Positions 24,658-33,484 of a DNA stretch of 42,479 nt are shown one piece after another. The translations under genes were made by a program, and so were the position numbers. The first letter of the stretch is position 1. Every line of letters begins with the position of its first letter. Origin of the DNA: JAGLTN01 sp023135255 (lineage in GTDB: Bacteria; Planctomycetota; Phycisphaerae; Sedimentisphaerales; Anaerobacaceae). Below the pieces are notes generated by a model. That model searched no databases. It was not told where the DNA came from and saw only the letters and a program-made list of their open reading frames with translations. The DNA lies in NCBI GenBank assembly GCA_030639495.1, contig DAOWCP010000007.1:1-42479 (forward strand), in the 5' to 3' direction.

Positions 24658-24735
24658 CGGATTAAATTATTTTTTTTGTATAAGCTTTCCTTTTTGTTAA
24701 TTTGGGTAAAATAATTAGGTTTCTTGTCTTATAAA

Positions 24736-24744
24736 TGCTATAAT
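24736..24744 (+). promoter_or_regulatory. extended -10 element before the tandem secreted-protein genes
   Basis: TGCTATAAT, identical to the extended -10 boxes at 13757 and 33379. There is no good -35. Transcription would start near 24750, which makes ATG 24747 unlikely as a start. Confidence 0.5.
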
Positions 24745-24821
24745 CAATGTTTTATGAAGCAGGGTATATTCTGTTTCCTTGCTCAAAAGAGACAATGTTT
24801 TTTAAGCAAAAGTCAAGTGAT

Positions 24822-25814
24822 ATGGACAATTCTAAGAATTTGATTGATAGGGTCAAGGACGGCGTGAAGGCTGTAGGGAAAGTCGGTGTTTATGCAGCTG
24901 TTGGTGCAGTAGTTGCTTTGGCTGGTGCTAAGAAGGTTGAGGCTGAAGTTGTAGATTTTACTTCTTGGGATCAGGTTTGTGCTCCTGGTACTAATACTGA
25001 ACCAGTTAGTAATTATGGGGACTTTTGTGTTGACGGAAATTCTCCCTCAGATATAATGTGTGGTGCTGGTTTGTTGAAAAATGGAAATGTTATTGGACAT
25101 TGGGATAATTTAGATGAGTATTTTAAAGGATATATATTCCGGGGAAGCGTAAATGTAGACCCAACTACTGATATTCCTAATGAAAATCTGAATGCATTGG
25201 TTGTTGGGGAGAGAAATATTGGAATGATAGGGACTATTGATATTAATGGAAATGGTATGTGGGGGACTTATGATGATTCTAATGGTGTGTTGAATATTGA
25301 GGAAGGAGAATTGATTATGGACCCGCAAGGAATTCTTGTGAATGATGTCCGAGGAGATTTTAATTCGTTACCTGCCTATCTGGGACATATTGATCATATG
25401 GAGAATAATGGAAAATTTCCTAAAATAGAGTTTGATAGTTCTTATGCAATATATCCTTCTCGAGAAGGGCCTTTTGATATGAATGATCTTGTAGATTTTA
25501 CTGATTATTGGTTAAGTGATTGTGGCGGGTCTAATGACCATTGTAGTGGTCTAGATTTTGATTGGAATGGAAAATTGAATTTCAAAGATTTTGTTTATCT
25601 TGCAAGGGAATGGAATCCTTCTGGAATTCCCATTGCTCCAGTGTCTGCTCCAGAGTCTATAATGTATTCTCCGACGGTTTCTGAGGTTTATGCGACGGAA
25701 CAGGATGCTAATGGTGTTTATGAAGTAACTGGGGTTGAGCCGAATTCTCCTTATCGGATTCGTCAGATTAATATTGGCGACGAGGTAGTTGCGACTTATG
25801 GGGGAGGTGAATAG
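24822..25814 (+). CDS. secreted protein with unusual N-terminus and dockerin-like segment (paralogue 1)
   Basis: 330 residues. The N-terminus 'MDNSKNLIDRVKDGVKAVGK' is followed by the hydrophobic 'VGVYAAVGAVVALAGA' and 'KKVEAEVV'. This is a signal peptide with a long charged n-region and a plausible VEA/E cleavage site, nearly identical to that of the next gene. The mature part is not recognised, with repeated Asn/Asp/Gly. Near residues 220-270, 'FDMNDLVDFTDYWLSD' and 'LDFDWNGKLNFKDFVYLARE' form a dockerin-like pair of calcium-loop helices. A further 65 residues follow it. I chose ATG 24822 because it aligns with the paralogue's start; ATG 24795 is possible. Confidence 0.78.
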   Translation: MDNSKNLIDRVKDGVKAVGKVGVYAAVGAVVALAGAKKVEAEVVDFTSWDQVCAPGTNTEPVSNYGDFCVDGNSPSDIMCGAGLLKNGNVIGHWDNLDEYFKGYIFRGSVNVDPTTDIPNENLNALVVGERNIGMIGTIDINGNGMWGTYDDSNGVLNIEEGELIMDPQGILVNDVRGDFNSLPAYLGHIDHMENNGKFPKIEFDSSYAIYPSREGPFDMNDLVDFTDYWLSDCGGSNDHCSGLDFDWNGKLNFKDFVYLAREWNPSGIPIAPVSAPESIMYSPTVSEVYATEQDANGVYEVTGVEPNSPYRIRQINIGDEVVATYGGGE

Positions 25815-25846
25815 TGTTGAAGCTAAAATCGGAGGGATATATTGAT

Positions 25847-26872
25847 ATGGCGAGTATGAAAAATTTGATTGATAGGGTCAAGGACGGCGCGAAGGCTGTC
25901 GGGAAAGTCGGTGTTTATGCAGCTGTTGGTGCGGTCGCTGTTTTGGCTGGTGCTAATAAGGTCGATGGTGAAGTTGTGAATGATTTCAGAGATTTGATTG
26001 ATACTTCTGGTTCGATTCAGTATAATCAAATGGAGATAGATTGGAATGCTGGAGTTGCAGATAATTTAATTGTAAGGGATTCTAATGGTGTTGATTCTGT
26101 TGTTGAGAAAGATGGAAGTGTTTGGAGAATAGGATTCATCAAATATGGTGGGGATTATATGTTCATTGGAGGTTTTGCGAATAATGATAATCCTTATAGT
26201 AATAATTATCCAGGTTTTGAAGGATGGTGTCAGGGTCGTTTTTATGATAGTGTCTTTGCAAATGGGGAAGCGGTGGATGATGTTATGATTGTCCATGATG
26301 TCAATGGCGATGGTCTTGGAGATCTGACTGGTGGGACTTGGACATTGGGTTCTGATGATGTTGTTTATTGGTCTGAGGATATTGAATTTAATGGAAATCA
26401 AGGCGATGTAAGTCAAATGCCTATTCCAAATTACATGGGGGGCATAACCCTATATCTTCCCCATATGGTTATTAGTTTTCTTACAGCTCGACACCCTAAC
26501 CCTGAAGACCTTGCAAAAGATGTTGATCTTAATGTTGAGTTGAGCTGGACAGGCAAATATGGGGCAGTTCATAACGTATATTTTGGTACGGATCCTAATA
26601 ACCTCGAAAATGTTTCTTTAGAGCAGTCCGAATCGGAGTTTTATATTGAAGGGCTTAAGTGGGCAGACGCTTATTACTGGAGAGTTGATGAGGTTGACAG
26701 CGAAGATGTGGTTTATCCGGGTGATATTTGGTCGTTCGAGACCATTGATGATTGCTCTTCTTCGATAGCAGGAGATGTGAATGGTGATTGCTTGATTGAT
26801 TTTAAGGATTTCGCGTTAATGGCCGAAAATTGGCTTAAATGTAACCGGATGGGAACAGGTGCTTGTCCTTAG
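25847..26872 (+). CDS. secreted protein with FN3-like and dockerin-like domains (paralogue 2)
   Basis: 341 residues. It has the same N-terminal module, 'NLIDRVKDGAKAVGKVGVYA', as the gene 33 bp upstream, with GGAGGG about 10 nt before ATG 25847. The middle is of unknown fold. At about 215-290 'NPEDLAKDVDLNVELSWTGK' and 'HNVYFGTDPNNLENV' plus 'DAYYWRVDEVD' are an Ig/FN3-like module common in planctomycete surface proteins. The C-terminus 'GDVNGDCLIDFKDFALMAEN' is a dockerin-like calcium-binding end. The shared N-terminus is much more conserved at the DNA level than the rest, which points to domain shuffling rather than simple duplication. Confidence 0.82.
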   Translation: MASMKNLIDRVKDGAKAVGKVGVYAAVGAVAVLAGANKVDGEVVNDFRDLIDTSGSIQYNQMEIDWNAGVADNLIVRDSNGVDSVVEKDGSVWRIGFIKYGGDYMFIGGFANNDNPYSNNYPGFEGWCQGRFYDSVFANGEAVDDVMIVHDVNGDGLGDLTGGTWTLGSDDVVYWSEDIEFNGNQGDVSQMPIPNYMGGITLYLPHMVISFLTARHPNPEDLAKDVDLNVELSWTGKYGAVHNVYFGTDPNNLENVSLEQSESEFYIEGLKWADAYYWRVDEVDSEDVVYPGDIWSFETIDDCSSSIAGDVNGDCLIDFKDFALMAENWLKCNRMGTGACP

Positions 26873-26880
26873 CAAGAAAC

Positions 26881-26918
26881 TAAAGAGGCAATGTTTTCAA
26901 GCAAAGGTTGTATATGGG
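26881..26918 (+). repeat. orphan copy of the leader of 24822
   Basis: TAAAGAGGCAATGTTTTCAA and the following GCAAAGGTT-TATATGGGA match 24785-24825, the leader of the first tandem paralogue, with a few changes. No 'NLIDRVKDG' coding sequence follows; the similarity ends near 26920. It looks like the remains of a third unit. Confidence 0.55.
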
Positions 26919-26959
26919 AGGGAAAAGCTAAAACAACGATGCGACAAAAGCAAACCTTG

Positions 26960-27361
26960 CTACCAGTTGCTTCGCCAATAGAAAAAATGGAATATGCCGT
27001 TTTTGAGTTGATGAGTTTCCCACTTCAAAAGTTTTTCACCGGCAAGTTCGTTAATTCTTTCCTCAATTTTTGATATCCGAACCGCACAGTTTTTGATTAG
27101 TTGGCCAAAGACAAACCACAGCACAAGCAGAGATATCACAGTAAACACTAAAACAATAGTCCAAAACCCGGTGTTGATACAAGGCGATGTCGCATTTCTG
27201 GTCCGAAAATAAACAAAAGTGCCGACCGCACCCGCAAAACCTGTCATTGCGAAACGATTATTAATTCTACTTGCTACTTTAGCGTTAAGGACATCATATT
27301 CCTTAAGAAGAATATCAATCTTAGCCTTGTTGTCTACGCCTTCAGATTTAGCCTGCTCCAC
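26960..27361 (-). CDS. small two-helix membrane protein, unknown
   Basis: 133 residues: an N-terminal charged helix ('KAKIDILLKEYDVLNAKVAS'), two membrane helices near 'FAMTGFAGAVGTFVYF' and 'FWTIVLVFTVISLLVLWFVFG', then a helical tail 'VRISKIEERINELAGEK' likely to coil. The start is GTG 27361 with a strong GAGGTGAT upstream, which makes it a real gene. It is the only minus-strand gene between two plus-strand blocks. Function not recognised. Confidence 0.75.
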   Translation of the reverse strand: MEQAKSEGVDNKAKIDILLKEYDVLNAKVASRINNRFAMTGFAGAVGTFVYFRTRNATSPCINTGFWTIVLVFTVISLLVLWFVFGQLIKNCAVRISKIEERINELAGEKLLKWETHQLKNGIFHFFYWRSNW

Positions 27362-27472
27362 AAATCACCTCAAAATTATATTCTATCACACAATTAGGAT
27401 AACTTTAGATTGACTTGTAATTATACGAGTCTTGCCTAACGATGCAAGTGTTTATATTATTTGTCACCTTTC

Positions 27473-27516
27473 AAAAAAATGGGTATCTGATTGTCGTATT
27501 AATCAATCAGATACCC
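27473..27516 (-). terminator. strong intrinsic terminator on the minus strand, no obvious gene
   Basis: GGGTATCTGATTG and CAATCAGATACCC form a perfect 13-bp stem with a 10-nt loop. On the minus strand it is followed by ATTTTTTTG. It lies upstream of the 26960-27361 gene, so it would stop a transcript coming from the right where no minus-strand gene remains. Confidence 0.7.
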
Positions 27517-27527
27517 TGGTTAACATT

Positions 27528-27587
27528 TAAAATTCATTTCTGCCAGATACATTTGATCTGGCGCTATTGGCGGAAAACTGGCTTGAG
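27528..27587 (+). pseudogene. dockerin-like gene end (relic 2)
   Basis: After a stop at 27530 the frame reads 'NSFLPDTFDLALLAENWLE' and ends at TAG 27587, the C-terminal motif of dockerin-like domains. It shares TTGGCGGAAAACTGGCT and a following TAGCGG with the relic at 24634. No start or upstream body is left. Confidence 0.6.
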
Positions 27588-27658
27588 TAGCGGTTAATAT
27601 ATTATCAAAACAATCTTTAAAGGCTTTCTGTGTGGTATGCGGGGGGTCTTTTTTTGTT

Positions 27659-27762
27659 TATACCCTTGAAGGCTAATAAATTCCCGCGATAAAAACCCTA
27701 AAACCTGATTTTATAATTGTTTACCCGCGAATAAACGGGAAAACTCAATCGCGAGCAGTATA
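27659..27762 (-). repeat. dispersed repeat, copy 5
   Basis: In minus sense it starts TATACTGCTCGCGATTGAGT, then CCCGTTTATTCGCGGGTAAA (the CCCG...CGGG halves can pair), and ends CTTCAAGGGTATA. It is a full-length copy of about 104 bp in the gap between two genes, with no coding overlap. Confidence 0.85.
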
Positions 27763-27915
27763 TAATTCAAAATCAGATAAGATATTTTAATCGTCTTTAA
27801 CGAAAAAAGGCATTGTCGGCCGATGATTAAATTGTATAGAATATTAAAATAGGCGATTTGGGTTGTCGCGTTGATATTGCTTAATTGAAATGGCCTTGCA
27901 AAAAAGGAGAAATTA

Positions 27916-28656
27916 ATGGATTGGACTGCAATCCTGGCTGTTGTGACAGAAGGTGAAATACCGGTGTCGAGTAGCCCGGCGGCTGAGCCTGAAGCAGCAG
28001 CTTCGGCTGCGACGGCTACGAGTTCAAATGCTGAAATAATGCCCATAGACTGGATATGGGGGCAGATAACAGCGTTAAATGTTCTGGAAGCATTGACTTT
28101 TATAGCATTTGGTGCTGTTTGCCTGCTTTATGGCTGGCGGGTTTTCAAGGTGCTTGTGGTTATCAGCTTCGCACTTTTGGGGCTTTTGGCGGGGATGCTC
28201 CTGTCGGATATTATTCTTGGGGCAGGTAATAACCCTGTTCTGGGGGTACTTTTGGGTCTGGTATTGGCGATAGTATCGGTGCCGATGATGCGCTGGTCGG
28301 TCTGCGTACTCGGAGCGGTGGCGGGGGGTATAATAACAGCTGCACTTTGGTATGCGTTTGAGTTGCCGGAAGAATTTATCTGGGCGGGCGGGCTTGTTGG
28401 TGTGGTTGCAGGCGGGATGATCTCATTTATCGTCTTTAGAATAGCGGTAATGTTGTTTTCCTGCCTTGGCGGGAGCGCTCTTGTTGTGATGGGTTTTATC
28501 GCGTTTATGTATATGTACCCTGCAACGACTGGCCAGGTGCAGGACCTTGTGCTTACTGAGAAGTGGTTTTTACCGGTGGCGGTATTGATACCAGCGGCTA
28601 TGGGGGTATTCTTCCAGAATAAATTTATTAAAGGTTCGAAAGACTGGACGGTATAG
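27916..28656 (+). CDS. multi-pass membrane protein (TM198/DUF4203-like)
   Basis: 246 residues. The N-terminus carries an Ala/Ser/Glu-rich stretch, and about seven hydrophobic segments start near residue 54 ('VLEALTFIAFGAVCLLYGWR'). The glycine-rich helices ('VCVLGAVAGGIITAALWYA', 'GLVGVVAGGMISFIVF') resemble the TMEM198/DUF4203 family, whose role in bacteria is unknown. AAGGAG lies 8 nt before ATG 27916. It precedes ffh by 180 bp. Confidence 0.75.
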   Translation: MDWTAILAVVTEGEIPVSSSPAAEPEAAASAATATSSNAEIMPIDWIWGQITALNVLEALTFIAFGAVCLLYGWRVFKVLVVISFALLGLLAGMLLSDIILGAGNNPVLGVLLGLVLAIVSVPMMRWSVCVLGAVAGGIITAALWYAFELPEEFIWAGGLVGVVAGGMISFIVFRIAVMLFSCLGGSALVVMGFIAFMYMYPATTGQVQDLVLTEKWFLPVAVLIPAAMGVFFQNKFIKGSKDWTV

Positions 28657-28835
28657 AAGCTCAAAAAGACATTTAAAAATAGTTTCAGCCAAGAGCTGAA
28701 TCCTTATCAAACATATCTCACCTTTTATTTTGAGCTTGCAGGAAAGCTGTTATTATCTTAAAATCCCTTATTCTTCAGGTTAGAAGGGTTTTTGAATAAG
28801 AGAAATCTCGGAATACGAAAGGAAAACATCCGGCT

Positions 28836-30257
28836 GTGTTTGATTCACTGACAGGAAAATTTAATTCGGTCTTCAAGTCGCTTTCAGGCAGAGGGCGTAT
28901 TACCGAAGCTAATGTATCTGACGCGATGCGTGAGGTTCGGAAAGCTCTTTTAGAGGCAGACGTCAATTATAATGTGGTAAAGCAGTTCTGCAAAGATGTC
29001 AGAGAAGCTGCTATCGGCGCTGAAGTGCTTAAAAGCCTTCACCCCAGTCAGGTATTTGTAAAGGTAGTAAATGACAAACTAACCGAGCTTATGGGGCCGG
29101 TAGACAGTAATATGTACTTTGTTTCTCCCGGGCCTACGATCGTTCTGCTGGCTGGTTTGCAGGGTTGCGGTAAAACAACCACGACCGCCAAGCTTGGTAA
29201 ATATCTTGTCTCCAAGGGGAAAAAACCACTGCTGGTCGCTGATGACCTGCAAAGGCCCGCAGCTATCGATCAGTTGGTGATCCTTGGTCAGCAGCTTGAT
29301 ATCGATGTCTATAGCGAAGACAGCAAGGATGCGGTTAAGGTTGCGAAAAATGGTGTTAAGTTTGCCAGGAAGAACGGCCATGATGTAGTTTTGCTGGATA
29401 CCGCAGGCAGGCTTCATATCGATCAGGAAATGATGGCGGAGATTTCAAATGTTGCCAAAGCGGTAAGCCCTCATCAGATATACCTGGTTTGCGATGCGAT
29501 GATCGGTCAGGATGCTGTTACCTCTGCGAAAGAGTTTAACGAAACGCTTGAGCTTGACGGCGTTATACTTACAAAACTCGATGGTGACGCCAGAGGTGGT
29601 GCGGCTTTGAGTGTTAAAGCTGTTACGGGCAAGCCTATTAAATTTGTCGGCGTCGGTGAAAAGCTTGATAAGCTTGAAGAGTTTCATCCGGACAGAATGG
29701 CAAGTCGAATTTTAGGCATGGGCGATGTTGTCAGTCTGGTTGAAAAAGCACAGGAACATTTTGACGCTGAACAAGCTGAGAAGATGCAGAAGAAGATGGC
29801 CAAGGGCAGCTTTGGTTTTGACGATTTTCTAAAGCAGATGCAGGCAGTTAAAAAAATGGGCGGCATGAAAGATATGTTGAAGATGCTTCCCGGTATGGAC
29901 AGCCAGCTTGGCGATCTTGATTTTGACGATAAATCAATTGGTCAGATTGAAGCGATAGTCTATTCGATGACGATTGCCGAACGTAAGAACCCGGATATTC
30001 TAGATATTTCGCGCAGAAGGAGGATCGCAGCCGGTGCCGGTAAGAGGCCCGAAGATGTTTCGAGTCTGGTTAAAACATTTAAGCGCAGCAGAGATATGCT
30101 TAAGACACTTAGCGGCGGCAAAATGGGAATGCTTAAAGGTCTGTTTAGCGGCGGTATGAATATGGGTGACCTCGGTGCGATGATGAATGCGGGCAGGAAA
30201 ATAAAGCAGCGTTCAAAGCGTAAGAAGCCTTTAAGAAGAAAAAAGAGGAAAAGATGA
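28836..30257 (+). CDS. ffh: signal recognition particle GTPase
   Basis: Ffh binds SRP RNA and signal sequences of nascent membrane proteins. The 473 residues comprise an N domain, a G domain with P-loop 'GLQGCGKTTTTAKL' (107-), 'LLDTAGRLHIDQEM' and 'TKLDGDARGGAALS', and a methionine-rich M domain with 'KMGGMKDMLKMLPGM' and the RNA-binding 'RRRRIAAGAG'. It ends in a very basic tail. The start is GTG 28836 with AAGGA upstream at somewhat long spacing. The next small gene overlaps its stop by 4 bp. Confidence 0.97.
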   Translation: MFDSLTGKFNSVFKSLSGRGRITEANVSDAMREVRKALLEADVNYNVVKQFCKDVREAAIGAEVLKSLHPSQVFVKVVNDKLTELMGPVDSNMYFVSPGPTIVLLAGLQGCGKTTTTAKLGKYLVSKGKKPLLVADDLQRPAAIDQLVILGQQLDIDVYSEDSKDAVKVAKNGVKFARKNGHDVVLLDTAGRLHIDQEMMAEISNVAKAVSPHQIYLVCDAMIGQDAVTSAKEFNETLELDGVILTKLDGDARGGAALSVKAVTGKPIKFVGVGEKLDKLEEFHPDRMASRILGMGDVVSLVEKAQEHFDAEQAEKMQKKMAKGSFGFDDFLKQMQAVKKMGGMKDMLKMLPGMDSQLGDLDFDDKSIGQIEAIVYSMTIAERKNPDILDISRRRRIAAGAGKRPEDVSSLVKTFKRSRDMLKTLSGGKMGMLKGLFSGGMNMGDLGAMMNAGRKIKQRSKRKKPLRRKKRKR

Positions 30258-30571
30258 AACATTTAACTATCGATCAGTATCTGAAAAAGGTTGGCAAATT
30301 TGTCAATAGTGATTATGGACGAATGGTTCGCAGTCAGTTTTGTGATAACCAGGGTGACAGTGAGTTGGCGATGCTGGTTTCGCCGAGCAAAGAAGAATTT
30401 GATCAGCTTAAAACCGCGGTTGCTATTATGACTGAAGATGAAAAGAAAAATGCTGCGGAGCTGGCCGACGAACAAGTTGCTAAAATAGCTGAAGATGCAC
30501 ATGTCGATCCCGCGAATCTCGCGATTTTTTTTAATGGTTATGCACTTCGCTGCAGAGTCGGTCATCAATAA
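30254..30571 (+). CDS. small conserved-looking protein, unknown
   Basis: 105 residues, soluble and mixed-charge, beginning 'MKHLTIDQYLKKVGKFVNSD'. It starts in the ATGA that contains the ffh stop, so it is translationally coupled to ffh. It has 'EKKNAAELADEQVAKIAEDA' (helical) and a C-terminal 'NGYALRCRVGHQ'. I do not recognise a family. Coupling to ffh suggests it belongs to the ffh-rpsP operon, perhaps filling the place of a KH-type or YlxM-type partner; that is only a position argument. Confidence 0.72.
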   Translation: MKHLTIDQYLKKVGKFVNSDYGRMVRSQFCDNQGDSELAMLVSPSKEEFDQLKTAVAIMTEDEKKNAAELADEQVAKIAEDAHVDPANLAIFFNGYALRCRVGHQ

Positions 30572-30621
30572 TAATTCGGCTCTTAAATTTTAATATTACT
30601 AATTGGATAAAAGGCTAGGGA

Positions 30622-33375
30622 ATGTCAAAACGTACTTTAGGTTTATCGTTATTAATGTTGGTAACGTTGCTGTCTGGTTTTTGTATTTGGGCTGAAGTTG
30701 CCGGCGAAACCGTAAATACCGGAACCGATTTTAAGATCATCCCATTGCCGCAGAGCTTTAAGTCTATGGTTGGTGTGTTTAATATGAGCAGTAAAACCGT
30801 GATTAAGCTCGGCGACAGCAAAAATAAGGATGACATCTTTGCAGCCCGGCAGCTAATCGATGAGATCAAAAAAGACCTGGGCTATGAGATTAGTATTTCT
30901 AAGTGGGGGGTATTAAAAAAGGCAGACATTGTTATTGGTGTGTTGGGGCGCGACGGCAGTATTGATGCGGCTGTTAAAAAATATAAAATCGATATCCCTG
31001 CGAAATTTAGCGATGAAGGGTACATATTAAATATCGCTCCGAAACAGATAATTATTGCAGGCTATGACAGTGCCGGCGTTTTTTATGGCGTGCAGAGCTT
31101 AAAGCAGATAATCCGTTCTTTAGGCTCAAATGTCACTGCCCCTGCGATGCTGACATGCTGTCGGATCATTGATTGGCCCCGGTTGAAGTACCGAGGCTGG
31201 CAGGATGATATCAGCAGAGGCCCTATTCCTACGATGGATTATTTCAAAAAACAGATCCGTCTGATGGCAGAATTTAAATTGAACTGGTTTACGCTTTATA
31301 CTGAGCATGTGTTTAAGTTGAAAAGTCATCCGATACTGGCACCTGATGATGGCATTACTGCTGAGCAGATAAAAGAGATCGTTGCTTATGCAAAAAAATA
31401 TCATATTGAAGTTATAGGCAATTTTCAGTCTTTTGGTCATGGCGATAAAATTTTAGCACATCCCGAATACAACTATTTGCGGGAGACGCCTGGGATATTT
31501 ACACCTGCTAAGGAGGAGACTTATAAGTTCTTTGAAGACGTTTACAGCGAGGTTGCGCCGGCTTACGAAAGTGAGTATTTTAATATTAACTGTGATGAGA
31601 CTTTTGGTCTTGGAGCCGGGCCCAGCAAGCCTTTGGTAGAGGAATTTGGTTTAGCGGAAATTTATGCCCGTCATATAAATCGCTTATATGAGATACTGAA
31701 AAAATACGATAAGAAAGTGATGATGTGGGGTGACATCGCGAAAGAGCATCCGGAAATCGTTCCCAAGCTGCCTGAGGATATGATAGTTCTTACATGGGGA
31801 TATGGGGCACATGAATCTTTCGATTCTTATATTGAGCCTTTCCAAAAACTTGAACTTGATTTTGTTGTTTGTCCGGGAGTTAGTTGCTGGAACAGGCTTT
31901 GGCCTGACATGACAATCGCATTTGAGAATATTTCAAATTTTGTCCGCGATGGTGTGAAGTATGATACGCTTGGTGTGATGAATACGACGTGGGATGATGA
32001 TGGTGAAAATTTCTTTAGCTATAATTGGTTTCCATTAGTGTGGGGTGCTGATGTGAGTTGGAATCCTGTAAAAATCGCAGCTAAAGACCAAAATGACAAT
32101 AGATTGAGACGGCAGAGAATTTCGCAGTTTAACAAAGACTTTGATGAGGTTTTTTATGGATTGCCAGGCAATGGTATGGCGGATTTGTACTGGGCACTTA
32201 ACCAGCTTCGCAGCCATGAGCATTGTCAGTACAGGCATCCATTCGATGGTAAGCTTTTCTGGGTTGATACTATGGATGTTCCACAGGTTGGCGAGTATAG
32301 ACCTGATCCGACTAAAGAGAAAAAAGCATTGGCGCTGATAGATGCTTGTGACGAGATTATCGAAAAACTGCAAAAAGCTAAAAAGTCAGCGAGGTTCAAT
32401 GCGGATAGTTTTGACTTTATAATATTTGCAACACGCAGAATAAGATTCCTGGGTCTTAGTCAGCAAGCGAGTGCGGCAATGGATAAGGAGGTTGCCGGTA
32501 AGGTTCACCGGAGCAGTCCAGCTTTTGAAAACAAAATTAATATGCTGGTTGCGGAAGTTAAATATCTCAGGGATGAATACACCAGGCTTTGGGCTCTTGA
32601 AAACAGACCCTGGTGGCTGAAAAAAAATCTCAAGAAATATGACAGGCTGATAAAGAGACTTGAATCCAAAAAGACCGCTATCTGGGTAACTGCCGGCGAT
32701 AAATTTTTCGTTAAATCTACGGTAGTGGATATTAAAACGGCTTCACGGGTTGGGCGGATTCGCTACACTACCGACTCGAGCGAGCCTGTTTTGGAATCTA
32801 ATGTATATAAAGAACCATTTGAGCTTACGGAATCGGCAGTAGTAAAAGCTGCCCTTTTCGATGAAAAAGGGGAAAAGCTTTCAAAATCTCAACTCAAAAT
32901 ACGAAAACTCGTTCCAAGGACGGCAGAAGATACCGGCAAGCTCGAACCGGGTTTGAAATACAGCTATTACGAAGTTGAGAAAATGTGGTCGCTGCCGGAT
33001 TACAAGGGGCAAAAGCCTGTAAAAACCGGAATCGTTGAAAAATTTAAGCTCGGTATGCAGCAAAAGGAAAATGATTTTGGTGTTGTATTCCAGGGGTATC
33101 TGGATATTCAAAAAGCGGGGTTGTATACATTTGAGCTGGACAGCGATGATGGAAGTAAGTTCTTTATAGGCAACGAGTTAATGGCTTACAGATGTGGCTG
33201 GCCTTTAGAGATCAAGGTTGGTAATATGTACTTTGAAAAGGGCAAGTATCCCATAAAAGTAGATTATGCAGAAGCGGGTGGGTTAGAGCATATAAGGCTT
33301 TATTACACTGGTCCGGGGATAAAAAGACAAGAAATTCCGGCTTCGGTACTATTTCGTAGTGTACAAAAAAAATAA
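30622..33375 (+). CDS. GH20 beta-N-acetylhexosaminidase with PA14 domain
   Basis: 917-residue secreted enzyme: signal peptide, GH20 N-terminal domain (about 30-170), then the GH20 TIM barrel. The catalytic Asp325-Glu326 pair stands in 'YFNINCDETFGLG', the position of the H-x-G-x-DE motif. A chitobiase-type C-terminal module ('GRIRYTTDSSEPVLESNVYK') follows at about 700-770, then a PA14-type carbohydrate-binding domain ('AGLYTFELDSDDGSKFFIGN') to the end. It should release terminal GlcNAc/GalNAc from glycans. It interrupts an otherwise housekeeping order (ffh ... rpsP). Confidence 0.92.
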   Translation: MSKRTLGLSLLMLVTLLSGFCIWAEVAGETVNTGTDFKIIPLPQSFKSMVGVFNMSSKTVIKLGDSKNKDDIFAARQLIDEIKKDLGYEISISKWGVLKKADIVIGVLGRDGSIDAAVKKYKIDIPAKFSDEGYILNIAPKQIIIAGYDSAGVFYGVQSLKQIIRSLGSNVTAPAMLTCCRIIDWPRLKYRGWQDDISRGPIPTMDYFKKQIRLMAEFKLNWFTLYTEHVFKLKSHPILAPDDGITAEQIKEIVAYAKKYHIEVIGNFQSFGHGDKILAHPEYNYLRETPGIFTPAKEETYKFFEDVYSEVAPAYESEYFNINCDETFGLGAGPSKPLVEEFGLAEIYARHINRLYEILKKYDKKVMMWGDIAKEHPEIVPKLPEDMIVLTWGYGAHESFDSYIEPFQKLELDFVVCPGVSCWNRLWPDMTIAFENISNFVRDGVKYDTLGVMNTTWDDDGENFFSYNWFPLVWGADVSWNPVKIAAKDQNDNRLRRQRISQFNKDFDEVFYGLPGNGMADLYWALNQLRSHEHCQYRHPFDGKLFWVDTMDVPQVGEYRPDPTKEKKALALIDACDEIIEKLQKAKKSARFNADSFDFIIFATRRIRFLGLSQQASAAMDKEVAGKVHRSSPAFENKINMLVAEVKYLRDEYTRLWALENRPWWLKKNLKKYDRLIKRLESKKTAIWVTAGDKFFVKSTVVDIKTASRVGRIRYTTDSSEPVLESNVYKEPFELTESAVVKAALFDEKGEKLSKSQLKIRKLVPRTAEDTGKLEPGLKYSYYEVEKMWSLPDYKGQKPVKTGIVEKFKLGMQQKENDFGVVFQGYLDIQKAGLYTFELDSDDGSKFFIGNELMAYRCGWPLEIKVGNMYFEKGKYPIKVDYAEAGGLEHIRLYYTGPGIKRQEIPASVLFRSVQKK

Positions 33376-33378
33376 AAA

Positions 33379-33387
33379 TGCTATAAT
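33379..33387 (+). promoter_or_regulatory. extended -10 promoter element before rpsP
   Basis: TGCTATAAT just after the hexosaminidase stop, followed by about 95 bp of leader to the rpsP start. No clear -35 box. It suggests that rpsP has its own promoter here. Confidence 0.5.
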
Positions 33388-33484
33388 ACCGGGCTTTGAC
33401 AGTTTTATTAAACGTGTTTTGCCTTTTTGCGTTGTGCGATGAGGCGAAAATTTATCATATATAGTAAGTAGGAAAGGTTTTAAA

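Noticed and set aside
24747..24821. Longer N-terminus for the first tandem secreted protein (from ATG 24747)
   Set aside because: The extended -10 box at 24736-24744 puts the transcript start at about this codon, and the paralogue aligns only from 24822.
28659..28738. AAGCTCAAAA ... TTTTGAGCTT inverted repeat before ffh
   Set aside because: The arms are 60 bp apart and there is no T-tract or known RNA fold; it is probably chance. No SRP RNA was found there.
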